DNA from: Oscillospiraceae bacterium
GTDB taxonomy: Bacteria > Bacillota > Clostridia > Oscillospirales > Oscillospiraceae
Assembly: GCA_017516065.1 (NCBI GenBank)
Contig: JAFWDQ010000003.1
Span: 62,001 to 126,000 of the forward strand
Length of the DNA: 64,000 nucleotides
Direction of reading: 5' to 3'
A program made the translations under genes and the position numbers. A model generated the notes under the pieces. That model was not told where the DNA came from, did no database searches, and was given only the letters and a program-made list of their open reading frames with translations. Shown piece after piece: positions 1 to 8,630 of this stretch (its first letter is position 1; each line of letters opens with the position of its first letter).

Positions 1-2365
1 CGATGATGTCGCCCTCCTTGATGTCGCTGTACTTATCAATCCCGATGCCGCACTCGTAGCCGCTGGCGACCTCCTTCACGGCGTCCTTGAAACGCTGCAG
101 GGAGGAGATCTCGCCCTCGTGGATCACAATGCCGTCCCGGACCAGCCGGACCTTGGCGTTCCTGGTCACGCGGCCATCCTGGACGTAGCAGCCGGCCACG
201 GTGCCCACGCCGGTGATCTTGTAGACCAGACGCACCTCCGCATGGCCCAGCTGGACCTCCTTGAACTTCGGGGCCAGCATGCCCTTCATGGCGGCGGTGA
301 TCTCGTCGATGCAGTCGTAGATAACGCGGTACATCCGCATATCCACCTTGGCCCGCTGGGCGTTCTCCCGTGCCTGAGGCGTGGGCCGCACATTGAAGCC
401 CACGATGATGGCGTTGGAGGTCTCCGCCAGCATGACGTCGCTCTCGTTGATGGCGCCGACGCCGCTGTGAATCACACGGACCCGGACCTCCTCGTTGGTC
501 AGCTTCTCCAGACTGGACTTCACCGCCTCGGCGGAGCCCATGACGTCGGCCTTGACGATGAGGTTGAGGTCCTTCAGCTCGCCCTCCTGGATCTGGGAGA
601 ACAGCTCCTCCAGGGTGAGCTTCTGGCTCTGGGGACGGCTGGCGGCCATCTTCTCCTGGTACTTCCGCTGCTCCACCAGCTCACGGGCCATGCGCTCGTC
701 GGCCACGGCGTCAAAGCTGTCGCCGGCGTTGGGGACCTCGCTCATGCCGATGATCTCAACGGGCACGGAGGGGCCGGCGGCGTTGACCTTGCGGCCCTTG
801 TCGTCGGTCATGGCCCGGACACGGCCCACGGCAGTGCCGGCGATGAGGATATCGCCCTGCTTCAGGGTGCCGTTCTGCACCAGCATGGTGGCCACGGGGC
901 CACGGCCCTTGTCCAGACGGGCCTCGATGACGGTGCCGTGGGCGGCCCGGTTGGGATTGGCCTTCAGTTCCGCCATCTCCGCGGTGAGGCTGAGCATCTC
1001 CAGCAGGTTCTGGATGCCCTCGCCGGTCTTGGCGGAGAGCCGGCACACGATGGTCTGGCCGCCCCACTCCTCCGGCAGCAGCTCGTACTCCGTCAGCTGC
1101 TGGAGCACCCGGTCGGGGTTCGCCTCCGGCCGGTCCATCTTGTTGATGGCCACGATGATGGGGATCCCCGCGGCCTTGGCGTGGTTGATGGACTCCACGG
1201 TCTGGGGCATGATGCCGTCGTCCGCTGCCACCACCAGCACGGCGATGTCGGTGACCATGGCGCCACGGGCGCGCATGGCGGTGAAGGCCTCATGGCCCGG
1301 CGTATCCAGGAAGGTGACGGGTTTGCCGTTGACTTCCACCTGATACGCGCCGATATGCTGGGTGATGCCGCCGGCCTCGCCGGCCACCACGTTGGCGCTG
1401 CGGATCTTGTCCAGCAGCGAGGTCTTGCCGTGGTCGACATGGCCCATGACCACCACCACAGGGGCCCGCAGCTGCAGATCCTCTTCCCTGTCTTCAGAGG
1501 CGTCGATGAGCCGCTCTTCGATGGTCACGTGGACCTCGTGCTCCACAGTGCAGCCCAGTTCCATGGCCACCAGGGCGGCGGTGTCGTAGTCAATGATATC
1601 GGGCAGCGCGGCCATGACGCCCATGCCGATGAGGGTCTTGACCACCTCGGCGCCGGACTTCTTCATCCGGGAGGCCAGCTCGCCGACGCTGATTTCGTCG
1701 GGGATCTGGACCTTCAGCGGCGTCTTCTTCAGCGCCTCCATCTGGAGCCGGCGCATCTTGGCCTGCTCCTCCTGCTTGCGCTTGCTGCCGTAGCTTTTGC
1801 CCCGCTGATTGTTCCGATTCTGGAACTTCTGCTTGCCGGTCTGCATCTTCTCCGCCCGCTCCGGCGCCAGCTTCTCCAGCCGCTCGTCGTACCGGGCCAG
1901 ATTGACGTTGCCGGCCTTCCGGGTGTCCACGACCTTCTTCTGGGGCACCTTGGACAGGGGCTTGCCGGGCTGCTGCTCTCCGGCGGCAGGCTGCTTCCCC
2001 GCCTGCTGGGGCTTCCCGGCGGGCTGGGCAGCCGCGGGCTTCTTCTCGGTCTTCCCGTCGCCCTTCTTCGGCTCCTCGCCGCCCTTGGCACCCTTGGCGT
2101 CCTTTGCCTCCCCCTTGGCGGGCTTCTTCTCCTCCGGAGCAGGCTCCTGCTCCCGATAGACGTCGGCAAAGATGCTCTCGATGCTGTCGATCTGATTGTT
2201 CTGGGTCAGATATTCAAATATAATGGACAGTTCCGCGTCCGTGAGAACCTGCATGTGGTTCTGGGGCGCGGCGGCATACTCGGCGAGGATCGTGCTCACC
2301 GCCTTGGAGCTGAGACCAAAATCCTTCGCCACCTCATGCACTCTGTATTTCACAAAACTACTCAT
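1..2365 (-). CDS. infB: Translation initiation factor IF-2 (3' end outside window)
   Basis: IF-2 is the GTPase that places initiator tRNA on the 30S subunit and promotes subunit joining. About 788 residues are visible. The N-terminal IF2_N helical domain (about residues 1-55) is followed by a Lys/Ala/Gln-rich low-complexity linker (about 60-190), a second IF2_N-like segment, the GTPase domain with P-loop [15 protein letters not shown] and NKMD motifs, and the C-terminal beta-barrel domains. The gene runs off the left edge; by comparison with the family only about 10-15 residues should be missing. The ATG at 2365 has GGAGGTGG just upstream. It is the last visible gene of the rimP operon. Confidence 0.97.
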   Translation of the reverse strand, partial: MSSFVKYRVHEVAKDFGLSSKAVSTILAEYAAAPQNHMQVLTDAELSIIFEYLTQNNQIDSIESIFADVYREQEPAPEEKKPAKGEAKDAKGAKGGEEPKKGDGKTEKKPAAAQPAGKPQQAGKQPAAGEQQPGKPLSKVPQKKVVDTRKAGNVNLARYDERLEKLAPERAEKMQTGKQKFQNRNNQRGKSYGSKRKQEEQAKMRRLQMEALKKTPLKVQIPDEISVGELASRMKKSGAEVVKTLIGMGVMAALPDIIDYDTAALVAMELGCTVEHEVHVTIEERLIDASEDREEDLQLRAPVVVVMGHVDHGKTSLLDKIRSANVVAGEAGGITQHIGAYQVEVNGKPVTFLDTPGHEAFTAMRARGAMVTDIAVLVVAADDGIMPQTVESINHAKAAGIPIIVAINKMDRPEANPDRVLQQLTEYELLPEEWGGQTIVCRLSAKTGEGIQNLLEMLSLTAEMAELKANPNRAAHGTVIEARLDKGRGPVATMLVQNGTLKQGDILIAGTAVGRVRAMTDDKGRKVNAAGPSVPVEIIGMSEVPNAGDSFDAVADERMARELVEQRKYQEKMAASRPQSQKLTLEELFSQIQEGELKDLNLIVKADVMGSAEAVKSSLEKLTNEEVRVRVIHSGVGAINESDVMLAETSNAIIVGFNVRPTPQARENAQRAKVDMRMYRVIYDCIDEITAAMKGMLAPKFKEVQLGHAEVRLVYKITGVGTVAGCYVQDGRVTRNAKVRLVRDGIVIHEGEISSLQRFKDAVKEVASGYECGIGIDKYSDIKEGDII

Positions 2366-2397
2366 ACAAGCCACCTCCACGTTTTCCGAAACCACAT

Positions 2398-2817
2398 TCA
2401 GGGCTGTTTCCGTTTTCTGCCTTCGCGGCTGCCGCCGGGTTCCTGCCGTTTTGTCCGGGTCCGTTTCTCCCTCGCCCGGAGCCGTTCCGCCTGCGCCCGG
2501 AGTTCCTCCGCCATGGCCAGACTCTCCGGGGTGCCGAACTTCTCTGCCGCGGCGGCCGCCAGACCGGGGTCCGTCACCGCCGCAATGCCGCAGGTGCTCT
2601 TGCCCAGCGCGCTGCCCAGCGTCAGCTTATCCGCCTCCAGCCGCAGCGTCGGCAGATCGAAGTGCGCGGCGCTGCGGATCAGGTGCTCCGAGGCGTCCGA
2701 CGCCAGAAGGATCAGATACGCCTTTCCGTTGCGCACCGCCGCCGACGTGGTCTCCTCTCCGATGGTCATTCGTCCGCCCCGCCGGGCCAGGCCCAGAAGG
2801 TTCAAAACAGCATCCAA
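2398..2817 (-). CDS. L7Ae/L30e-family RNA-binding protein (YlxQ-like)
   Basis: Predicted 139-residue member of the ribosomal L7Ae/L30e/YlxQ family, which binds kink-turn RNA; the cellular role of YlxQ is not settled. The core [18 protein letters not shown] and the later AAVTDPG segment match the family fold. A basic tail follows (about residues 95-139, many Arg and Lys), longer than in B. subtilis YlxQ. No ATG lies near the domain start. I chose TTG at 2817 because it begins seven residues before the conserved LLGLA, as in homologues; an upstream ATG at 2898 would overlap the preceding gene by about 70 bases. It sits between rnpM and infB. Confidence 0.82.
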   Translation of the reverse strand: MDAVLNLLGLARRGGRMTIGEETTSAAVRNGKAYLILLASDASEHLIRSAAHFDLPTLRLEADKLTLGSALGKSTCGIAAVTDPGLAAAAAEKFGTPESLAMAEELRAQAERLRAREKRTRTKRQEPGGSREGRKRKQP

Positions 2818-2827
2818 AGCATCCGCC

Positions 2828-3100
2828 TCACTCTTCTCCGATATTCTCCAGTTCCGCCGCCAGAGCGTCGTACAGCTCCGGGGGGACCGCCGCATCAAAG
2901 GCCCGCTCCAGGGCCTTCGTTTTTTTTGCTTTCTTCAGACACGCCGGATCGGGACAGACGTACGCCCCGCGGCCCGGGGCCTTGCCCTTGAAATCCAGGG
3001 TCACACTGCCGTCAGGTCCGTGGACCACGCGCAGCAGCTCCCGCTTCGGGCGCATCGTCCGGCAGCCCACACACTGCCGCATGGGTATTTTCTTCTGCAT
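2828..3100 (-). CDS. rnpM: RNase P modulator / YlxR family protein
   Basis: A 90-residue YlxR-family protein. The family signature is at the N-terminus: IPMRQCVGC followed by KRELLRVV and, later, GRGAYVCPDPACL. YlxR of B. subtilis has been described as a nucleic-acid-binding modulator of RNase P (RnpM); applying that role here is by family. It lies between nusA and the L7Ae gene, the standard position. The ATG at 3100 is preceded by GAGAGGACC, and the stop overlaps the region just upstream of the next gene's proposed TTG start, suggesting translational coupling. Confidence 0.92.
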   Translation of the reverse strand: MQKKIPMRQCVGCRTMRPKRELLRVVHGPDGSVTLDFKGKAPGRGAYVCPDPACLKKAKKTKALERAFDAAVPPELYDALAAELENIGEE

Positions 3101-3121
3101 GGTCCTCTCCTCGCCGGTCTC

Positions 3122-4234
3122 TTACTCGATCTCCTCCGCCGGCTCTTCGTCCGAGACGGGCTCTTCGTCGTATTCGTCTTCGTCGTACTGGCTCTCGGCC
3201 TTGATGTCGATCTTGTATCCTGTGAGCCGCGCGGCCAGGCGGGCGTTCTGCCCTTCCTTGCCGATGGCCAGGCTCAGCTGATCGTCGGGCACCCAGACCC
3301 GGCAGTTCTTGCCCTCTTCGGCTACGTCCACACGGATCACATCCGCGGGGGACAGTGCCTGGGCGATATACTCGGCGGGGTCCTCGTCGTAACGGATCAC
3401 GTCTACCTTCTCCCCGTGGAGCTCCGCCACGATGTTGTTCACGCGGCTGCCCCGGGGTCCGATGCAGGCGCCGATGGGATCTACGTTGGGATCCTCGGAC
3501 CAGACGGCCAGCTTGGACCGGCTGCCGGCCTCACGGGCGATGCTGTGGATCTGTACGGTGCCGTCGTAGATCTCCGGCACCTCCAGCTCGAACAGGCGCT
3601 TCACCAGACCCGGATGGGTCCGGGACAGCAGCACCTGGGGCGCCCGGGACGTGCGGCGGACCTCCACCACGTAGACCTTGATCCGGTCGCCCTCCATGAG
3701 CCGCTCGCCGGGGACCTGCTCGCCCATGGACAGCAGGCCTTCCGTGGTCTCCGAGCCGCTGCCGATGCGGACCGATGCGCTGCCGCTGCGGGGATCGATG
3801 CGGGTGATGATGCCGGTCATGATCTCGTGCTCCCGGGAGGTGAATTCGTCGAAGATCATCCCCCGCTCCGCCTCGCGGATGCCCTGGATGATGACCTGAC
3901 GGGCCGTCTGGGCGGCGATGCGCCCGAACTTCTTGGCCTCCACCTCGATGCGCAGCTCGTCGCCCAGCTCCGCGGTGCCCCGGATGCTCCGGGCCTCCTC
4001 CAGAGAGATCTCGGTGACGGGGTCCTCCACGGTCTCCACCACCTGCTTGAGCAGATACATGTGGATCTCCCGGAGCTCCTCGTTCATCTCCACCACCAGG
4101 TTGGAGTTCTCCTCCTCGTTGTCCCGGCGGAAGGCCGTGGTCAGCGCCTGGACGATCTTTTCCTGCATATACCCCTTGGGAATGCCCTTCTCCCGTTCGA
4201 TCTGGGCAATGGCGTCAAAAAATTCCGCGTTCAT
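3122..4234 (-). CDS. nusA: Transcription termination/antitermination factor NusA
   Basis: NusA binds RNA polymerase and controls pausing, intrinsic termination and antitermination. The 370 residues carry the N-terminal polymerase-binding domain, an S1 domain (about residues 130-200) and two KH domains, including the GPRGSRVN loop and the second KH signature AIGKEGQNARLAARL. The length fits the short Firmicutes form without the acidic repeats of proteobacterial NusA, although the tail (after about 345) is itself Asp/Glu-rich. The ATG at 4234 follows AAAGGAG. It is the second gene of the operon, 37 bases after rimP. Confidence 0.97.
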   Translation of the reverse strand: MNAEFFDAIAQIEREKGIPKGYMQEKIVQALTTAFRRDNEEENSNLVVEMNEELREIHMYLLKQVVETVEDPVTEISLEEARSIRGTAELGDELRIEVEAKKFGRIAAQTARQVIIQGIREAERGMIFDEFTSREHEIMTGIITRIDPRSGSASVRIGSGSETTEGLLSMGEQVPGERLMEGDRIKVYVVEVRRTSRAPQVLLSRTHPGLVKRLFELEVPEIYDGTVQIHSIAREAGSRSKLAVWSEDPNVDPIGACIGPRGSRVNNIVAELHGEKVDVIRYDEDPAEYIAQALSPADVIRVDVAEEGKNCRVWVPDDQLSLAIGKEGQNARLAARLTGYKIDIKAESQYDEDEYDEEPVSDEEPAEEIE

Positions 4235-4271
4235 ACTCTTCCATACTCCTTTTTCTTACCTTCCGTATCGG

Positions 4272-4727
4272 TCACCACTCCACGTAGAGCCGGACCTGCG
4301 CCACCTCGCTCATGGGCAGCTGCACTTCCCCGTCACCCGGATCGATGATGATGGCGTCCTCGTCGTGGGCGATCAGACGGCCCGTGAGCTCCTTGCGCCC
4401 CTCCCGGGCGCGATAGAGCCGCAGCCGCACCATCTCCCCCAGAAATCGCTGGAAGTCCGCCGGGCGCCGCAGCACCCGCTCCGCTCCCGGGGAAGATACT
4501 TCTAATATATAGCTGTCGGGAATCGGGTCCTCCTCATCCAGCAGGTCGCTGAGACGGCGGCTCACCGTCTCGCAGCAGTTCAGGTCCACGCCCTCCGGCC
4601 GGTCCAGATACACCCGCAGGTACCAGTTGCCCGCTTCCTTGATATACTCCACGTCCCAGACGGTGCAGCCCGCCTCCGCCGCCAGGGGCGCGGCCATGGC
4701 CTCAATGCGATCCGTCAGCTTTCCCAT
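4272..4727 (-). CDS. rimP: Ribosome maturation factor RimP
   Basis: RimP assists maturation of the 30S ribosomal subunit. The 151 residues show the two-domain layout: an N-terminal alpha/beta domain with CTVWDVEYIKEAGNWYLRV and CETVSRRLSDLLDEED, then the LEVSSPGAERVLRRPADF signature and a small SH3-like C-terminal domain. It is the first gene of the operon. The ATG at 4727 has AAAGGAG about twelve bases upstream, a rather long spacing. A promoter and a small terminator-like hairpin lie upstream. Confidence 0.95.
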   Translation of the reverse strand: MGKLTDRIEAMAAPLAAEAGCTVWDVEYIKEAGNWYLRVYLDRPEGVDLNCCETVSRRLSDLLDEEDPIPDSYILEVSSPGAERVLRRPADFQRFLGEMVRLRLYRAREGRKELTGRLIAHDEDAIIIDPGDGEVQLPMSEVAQVRLYVEW

Positions 4728-4780
4728 TTCAGCGGCAATCTCCTTTATTTTCCATTTTTAACCCTTGCAAATTAGTCACG

Positions 4781-4807
4781 AAAAAGAGTGGAGAAAACCC
4801 CCACTCC
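4781..4807 (-). terminator. Leader hairpin with U-tract before rimP-nusA (putative attenuator)
   Basis: On the minus strand GAGTGG and CCACTC can form a weak six-base stem, directly followed by TTTTT, between the promoter and the rimP start. A weak stem plus U-tract is the type of terminator that depends on NusA. In B. subtilis the nusA operon is known to be autoregulated by NusA-dependent leader termination; equivalence here is inferred. Confidence 0.5.
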
Positions 4808-4845
4808 AAAACAACTCGTGCAAAGACACATACGGACTTGGAGGC

Positions 4846-4874
4846 ATTATAGCATACTCCGGTGCCGATTGCAA
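4846..4874 (-). promoter_or_regulatory. Sigma-A promoter of rimP-nusA-infB operon
   Basis: Minus-strand TTGCAA (4874-4869), 17-base spacer, TATAAT (4851-4846). The predicted transcript starts near 4839, giving a leader of about 110 bases before rimP. Confidence 0.75.
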
Positions 4875-4906
4875 GCTTTTTCTTTGTCTCCCGTACCGTT
4901 ATCCAT

Positions 4907-4948
4907 AAAAAAGCGGCGCGCTGCAGGCGGTTTCGTCTGCAGCGCGCC
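4907..4948 (-). terminator. Intrinsic terminator after the amino-acid binding protein gene
   Basis: Minus-strand GC-rich stem of about 12 pairs (GGCGCGCTGCAG arms) followed by GCTTTTTTAT, seventeen bases after the stop of the gene ending at 4965. Confidence 0.85.
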
Positions 4949-4964
4949 GGAAATGCTGGTTCCG

Positions 4965-5834
4965 TTACGCGATGACGGAGTTCTCCAGACCGTAGGTGGT
5001 GGCGATGGCAGTCATGGTGCCGTCGGCATTGAACTGCTCGATGATGGCGTTCACCTCGGGAACGATGGTGCTGCCCTCACGGAAGCCGATGCCGTACTCC
5101 TCGTCCACCAGGACCACGCCGTCCAGCATGACCAGGTCTTCATAGCTGGTGCCCTCGCCCACCATGGCGGTGGCCAGGGTGTAGTCCAGCACGGCGGCGT
5201 CGGCAGTACCGGCCTTGACCTCCATCAGGGCGCTGGTCTGCTTCTGCACGGGGACGTAGTTGGCGCCGGCCAGCTCCTCGTTGTCGAGGATGGCGGTCTC
5301 ACCGGCGGAGGCGATCTCCGCCACCAGGTTGGCACTGGCCAGGGAGGCCACGTCGGTGTAGGTCTCTGCGTCAGCGGCGCGGACGACCACGACCTGCTTG
5401 TTGTTCATGTAGGGAACGGTGAAGTCCAGATTCTCCTCACGCTCGGGGGTGATGGTGAAGCCGTTCCAGATGCAGTCGATGTTCTTGTTGTTCAGCTCGA
5501 TCTCCTTGGTGTCCCAGTCGATCTCCACGAACTCGGGGGTGATGCCCAGCTGCTCGCAGACAGCCTCCGCGAACTCGGTGTCGAAGCCGATGAGGGTGCC
5601 CTCGTCATTGAAGTAGTTCATGGGGGCGTAGTCGGTGTAGCCGATGACCAGAGTTCCCTTGTCCTGGATGTAGGCCCAGTCGTCCTCGGCGTCGGTGGGC
5701 TCGCCGGTGGGCTCCGCGGTATCCGTGGGAGCAGGCTCGCCGCCGTCGGGAGCGGGCGCGTCGCCGCCGGCGCCGCAGGCAGCCAGCGCCAGGACCATCA
5801 TCAGAGCAAGAATCAAAGCTAAGATCTTTTTCAT
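4965..5834 (-). CDS. Amino-acid ABC transporter substrate-binding lipoprotein
   Basis: Extracytoplasmic solute-binding protein of the polar amino-acid family (SBP_bac_3), 289 residues. A lipoprotein signal peptide ends in LAAC at about residue 20, followed by an acidic Pro/Thr linker. The binding domain begins near DKGTLVIGYTDYAPMNY and contains IGFDTEFAEAVCEQLG, typical of glutamine/cystine/arginine binders. No permease or ATPase gene is adjacent, so it is an orphan binding protein here and its ligand cannot be assigned. It has its own promoter and terminator. Confidence 0.92.
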   Translation of the reverse strand: MKKILALILALMMVLALAACGAGGDAPAPDGGEPAPTDTAEPTGEPTDAEDDWAYIQDKGTLVIGYTDYAPMNYFNDEGTLIGFDTEFAEAVCEQLGITPEFVEIDWDTKEIELNNKNIDCIWNGFTITPEREENLDFTVPYMNNKQVVVVRAADAETYTDVASLASANLVAEIASAGETAILDNEELAGANYVPVQKQTSALMEVKAGTADAAVLDYTLATAMVGEGTSYEDLVMLDGVVLVDEEYGIGFREGSTIVPEVNAIIEQFNADGTMTAIATTYGLENSVIA

Positions 5835-5895
5835 TCTTATTTTACTTCCTTTCTCATTTGTAGGCCGGTCTCGAACCGACCCATTACACGCGGTT

Positions 5896-5924
5896 AGTTT
5901 AGCACATTATCCCAATACTGTAAA
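5896..5924 (-). promoter_or_regulatory. Promoter of the amino-acid binding protein gene
   Basis: Minus-strand TTTACA (5924-5919), 17-base spacer, TAAACT (5901-5896), about 60 bases before the start codon. Confidence 0.5.
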
Positions 5925-5951
5925 GGGGACGCAAAAATTTTTCCCGCCGCC

Positions 5952-5979
5952 GTATAAACAGGCCCGCGTTCCATATACT
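5952..5979 (+). promoter_or_regulatory. Sigma-E-like sporulation promoter before DUF2508-bofA
   Basis: GTATAAA, 13 bases, CATATACT, about 25 bases before the start codon at 6004. This resembles the mother-cell sigma-E pattern (ATA-containing -35, CATACA-type -10) better than a sigma-A promoter. The match is by eye. Confidence 0.4.
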
Positions 5980-6003
5980 GGACACAGAGAGGGGGTGGCG
6001 CCC

Positions 6004-6222
6004 ATGGCGGACCGCGTGAAACTGCTGCGGAGCCGGGACGAGTCGGAGCAGGCCGGCATGCAGCGGGAACTGACCCGCCTCCGGGCCGAGCTCACCGGCG
6101 CCCGGCGGCGCTTCGATCAGGCCCGGGAGCCGGAGCTGGTGGAGGCCAGCATCTTCGAGATCAACGCCCTGCAGGCCCGGTGCGCCTGGCTGCTGCGGCA
6201 GATCCGGGAGGCGGCGCCGTGA
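6004..6222 (+). CDS. DUF2508 (YaaL-like) small protein
   Basis: A 72-residue, highly charged, mostly alpha-helical protein of the DUF2508/YaaL family. The region LTRLRAELTGARRRFDQA followed by a conserved Glu-Ala-Ser-Ile-Phe-Glu-Ile segment is characteristic. The ATG at 6004 follows AGAGGGGGTGG. The stop codon overlaps the GTG start of bofA, as in the conserved yaaL-bofA pair of Bacillus and Clostridia; recR, the usual upstream neighbour, is absent here. The function is unknown. Confidence 0.85.
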   Translation: MADRVKLLRSRDESEQAGMQRELTRLRAELTGARRRFDQAREPELVEASIFEINALQARCAWLLRQIREAAP

Positions 6223-6491
6223 ACGGCCTTATGTCCCTGGCCGCTGTCCATCCCCTGCTCTTTCTGGCCGGCGTCACGGTGCTGCTGCTCGGGCTGCTCC
6301 TGCTGCGGCAGGTGCTGGCGCGGCTGTTCCGGTTCCTGCTCCGCACCGGCGTGGGACTGGCGGCCCTGTTTGCCTGCAGCCGGCTGGGGCTGGGTCTGGG
6401 CGTCAATCTGGCCAACGCCGCCGTCGTCGGTCTGCTGGGTCTGCCGGGCCTGGGTCTGCTGTTCCTCCTCCGGCGGCTTCTGGTCGGGTGA
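6219..6491 (+). CDS. bofA: Pro-sigma-K processing inhibitor BofA
   Basis: BofA is a polytopic membrane protein that, with SpoIVFA, holds back the SpoIVFB protease that activates sigma-K during sporulation. This 90-residue protein has two hydrophobic segments (about residues 10-30 and 35-55), the conserved GLGLGVNLANAAVVGLLGLPG segment in shortened form, and ends in LLRRLL. The GTG at 6219 overlaps the previous stop (GTGA). It suggests a spore-forming host. Confidence 0.88.
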   Translation: MNGLMSLAAVHPLLFLAGVTVLLLGLLLLRQVLARLFRFLLRTGVGLAALFACSRLGLGLGVNLANAAVVGLLGLPGLGLLFLLRRLLVG

Positions 6492-6514
6492 CCGGCTGCA
6501 GCTAAGTTTACATA

Positions 6515-6554
6515 ATCCCGGATCCGCGGCGGCGCCGCGGATCCGGGATCTTTT
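6515..6554 (+). terminator. Intrinsic terminator after bofA
   Basis: Near-perfect palindrome of ATCCCGGATCCGCGG-type arms followed by CTTTTT, 24 bases after the bofA stop. Confidence 0.9.
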
Positions 6555-6673
6555 TGCGGAAAACAGGCAGCGCTGCCGGCGGCACCGTGCCCTCAGCCGT
6601 TTCCGGAGGGGGACGCTCAAAATCACACAGCGCTCCTGCGGCTGCCATACCATACAGACAGGAGGGAGGTGAA

Positions 6674-6703
6674 TTGACAACAGGCCCCTGTCCGTGGTAA
6701 CAT
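6674..6703 (+). promoter_or_regulatory. Promoter of the two-component operon with internal inverted repeat
   Basis: TTGACA at 6674, 18-base spacer, TAACAT at 6698; a TATAAT at 6706 is too far for this -35. The spacer holds ACAGG-CC-CCTGT (6680-6691), a short inverted repeat that could be an operator, possibly for the response regulator itself. Confidence 0.5.
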
Positions 6704-6763
6704 ATTATAATTAAGCGAATGGCTCTTCTGAGAGGAATTTTTTACAGAAAGAAAGGATGCGCC

Positions 6764-7438
6764 ATGACGAACATCCTTCTGGTGGAGGACAACAACGAGC
6801 TGCGCAAGCTGCTGAAGATCCATCTCAGCCGCGCCGGTTACGAGGTCTTTGAGGCCGTCAACGGCGAACATGCCCTGGAGGTCATCGAGCACAACCGGAT
6901 CCATCTCATCGTGGCGGATATCATGATGCCCAAAATGGACGGCTACGAGCTGACCAGCGAGCTGCGCAGCGCCGGCTTCTCCATGCCCATTCTCATGATC
7001 ACCGCCAAGGACACCCTGGCGGACAAGCGCAAGGGCTTTCACAGCGGCGCCGACGACTACATGACCAAGCCCGTGGATACCGAGGAGATGCTCCTGCGCA
7101 TCGAGGCGCTGCTGCGGCGCTGCAATCTCAAGCAGGAGACGGTGCTCCACGTGGGCACCTGCACCCTCAACGCGGAGACGCTGCAGGTCACCGACAAGTG
7201 CGGCGTCATCGAGCTGCGCCAGAAGGAGTTTCTGCTGCTGCAGAAGCTCCTCTCCTACCCCATGAAGATCTTCACCCGGCAGGCCCTGATGGACGAGATC
7301 TGGGGCTATGACAGCGAGTCCGATCCCCGGACCGTGGATACCCATATCAAGCGGCTGCGGGAAAAGCTGGCCCAGGTGGACTCCTTCGACATCCAGACCG
7401 TCCGCGGTCTGGGTTATAAGGCGGTGATCCGGGAGTGA
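6764..7438 (+). CDS. OmpR-family response regulator
   Basis: Two-component response regulator of 224 residues. The receiver domain (about 1-115) has the acidic pair in VEDN, the phospho-acceptor Asp in VADIMMPKMDG, Thr in MITAKD and Lys in TKPVD. The C-terminal winged-helix domain contains LRQKEFLLLQKLL and VDTHIKRLREKL. The ATG at 6764 has AAAGGA upstream; an in-frame ATG at 6719 lacks a ribosome site. The gene overlaps the kinase gene (GTGA), so the two are translationally coupled. The sulfation genes lie just downstream on the same strand and may be its target. Confidence 0.95.
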   Translation: MTNILLVEDNNELRKLLKIHLSRAGYEVFEAVNGEHALEVIEHNRIHLIVADIMMPKMDGYELTSELRSAGFSMPILMITAKDTLADKRKGFHSGADDYMTKPVDTEEMLLRIEALLRRCNLKQETVLHVGTCTLNAETLQVTDKCGVIELRQKEFLLLQKLLSYPMKIFTRQALMDEIWGYDSESDPRTVDTHIKRLREKLAQVDSFDIQTVRGLGYKAVIRE

Positions 7439-8499
7439 AACGCGTCCGCTCGCGGCTGACCATCCTGCTCTCCGTCATCGTCATCGCCAGCTCCCTCGTT
7501 TCCCTGAGTCTCTATTTCATGCTGCAAAACGGCTTCCTGATCTACAGGGATTCCCTTGACCACCTCCTCTTCGGGCTGGTACTGCGGGACGTTCTGCTGC
7601 TGATCGTCGCCTACGTCGTCATCGTCGTCGCCATCCTGGTCACCTCCCGCACCACCACAAACCCCATCATGGAGCTCAACCGGGCCACGAAGGCCATCGC
7701 CGAGGGCAACTTCGATGTGGAGCTGAGCATCCAGGACCGGGTGGAGGAATTCGGCGAGTTGCAGCGCAATTTCAACCGCATGGTCCAGGAACTGAAAAAC
7801 AACGAGTTCCTTCGCAAGGACTTCACCACCAACGTCTCCCATGAGCTGAAAACGCCCCTGTCCATCATCGAGGGCTACGCCAAGCTGCTCTCGGAGGACG
7901 ATCTGCCCGACAGCGAGCGGAAGGAGTACGCCGGGCTGATTGCCCGGGAGGCCTCCCGGCTCAGCCGTCTGACCACGGACATGCTCCGGCTGTCCCGGCT
8001 GGACAATCAGGAGATCCTGCCGCCCCCGAAGGTGTTCCAGCTGGACGAGCAGCTGCGGCAGGCAGTGCTCCTGCTGGAACCGAAGTGGTCGGAGAAGAAC
8101 CTGGAGGTGGATCTGTCCCTGCCCCCGGTCCTCTGTCAGGGGGACGAGGAGCTGCTGTCCCACGTCTGGGCCAACCTGCTGGACAACGCCGTGAAATTCA
8201 GCGAGGAGGGCGGTGTGCTGTCCGTGTCCCTGGAGGAGACGGAGGAGGAGATCATCGCGTGCATCCGGGACTCCGGCATCGGCATGTCGCCGGAGACACT
8301 GGCCCGGATCTTCGAGCCCTTCTACCAGGGCGATACCGCCTGCCGCCATCAGGGCAGCGGGCTGGGTCTGACTCTGGTCAAGCGCATCATCGAACGCAGC
8401 GGCGGTACCATCCGCGTGGACAGCGCCCCGGGACAGGGCACCGTCTTTACCGTCACCCTCATCCGCCATCCCCTGCCGGAGATCGAAACGCGGCTGTGA
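7435..8499 (+). CDS. Membrane sensor histidine kinase
   Basis: Partner kinase of the preceding regulator, 354 residues. Two transmembrane helices (about 8-30 and 44-71) are separated by only about a dozen residues, so there is almost no external sensor domain; signals are probably read in or at the membrane. A HAMP linker follows (about 72-125), then HisKA with SHELKTPL (His136) and the HATPase domain with N box (NLLDNAVKFS), DSGIGM and GSGLGLTLVK. The start is GTG at 7435, overlapping the upstream stop. Confidence 0.95.
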   Translation: MKRVRSRLTILLSVIVIASSLVSLSLYFMLQNGFLIYRDSLDHLLFGLVLRDVLLLIVAYVVIVVAILVTSRTTTNPIMELNRATKAIAEGNFDVELSIQDRVEEFGELQRNFNRMVQELKNNEFLRKDFTTNVSHELKTPLSIIEGYAKLLSEDDLPDSERKEYAGLIAREASRLSRLTTDMLRLSRLDNQEILPPPKVFQLDEQLRQAVLLLEPKWSEKNLEVDLSLPPVLCQGDEELLSHVWANLLDNAVKFSEEGGVLSVSLEETEEEIIACIRDSGIGMSPETLARIFEPFYQGDTACRHQGSGLGLTLVKRIIERSGGTIRVDSAPGQGTVFTVTLIRHPLPEIETRL

Positions 8500-8630
8500 C
8501 TCCTCTCCCCCATGGGATCCCGGTGTCACAGAGGGTTCCGTTCCGGTTTGCTTATAGTTCACACAGCAGCGGTACATTTTTCCTATTATGAAGGTCGTGC
8601 CTTCTATCCTGCCGCTGTGAGGCGAACGCT

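Noticed and set aside
119..4348. A 1409-residue open frame on the plus strand
   Set aside because: It lies antisense to infB, L7Ae, rnpM and nusA, is His/Leu/Gly-rich without family features, and results from GC-rich codon bias.
5862..5882. T-arm-like sequence with GGTTCGAGACC on the minus strand
   Set aside because: No matching acceptor stem or anticodon arm is found upstream, so it is not a tRNA gene.
6515..6554. Long palindrome as a possible mobile-element end
   Set aside because: It is followed by a T-tract directly after bofA and is a plain terminator.
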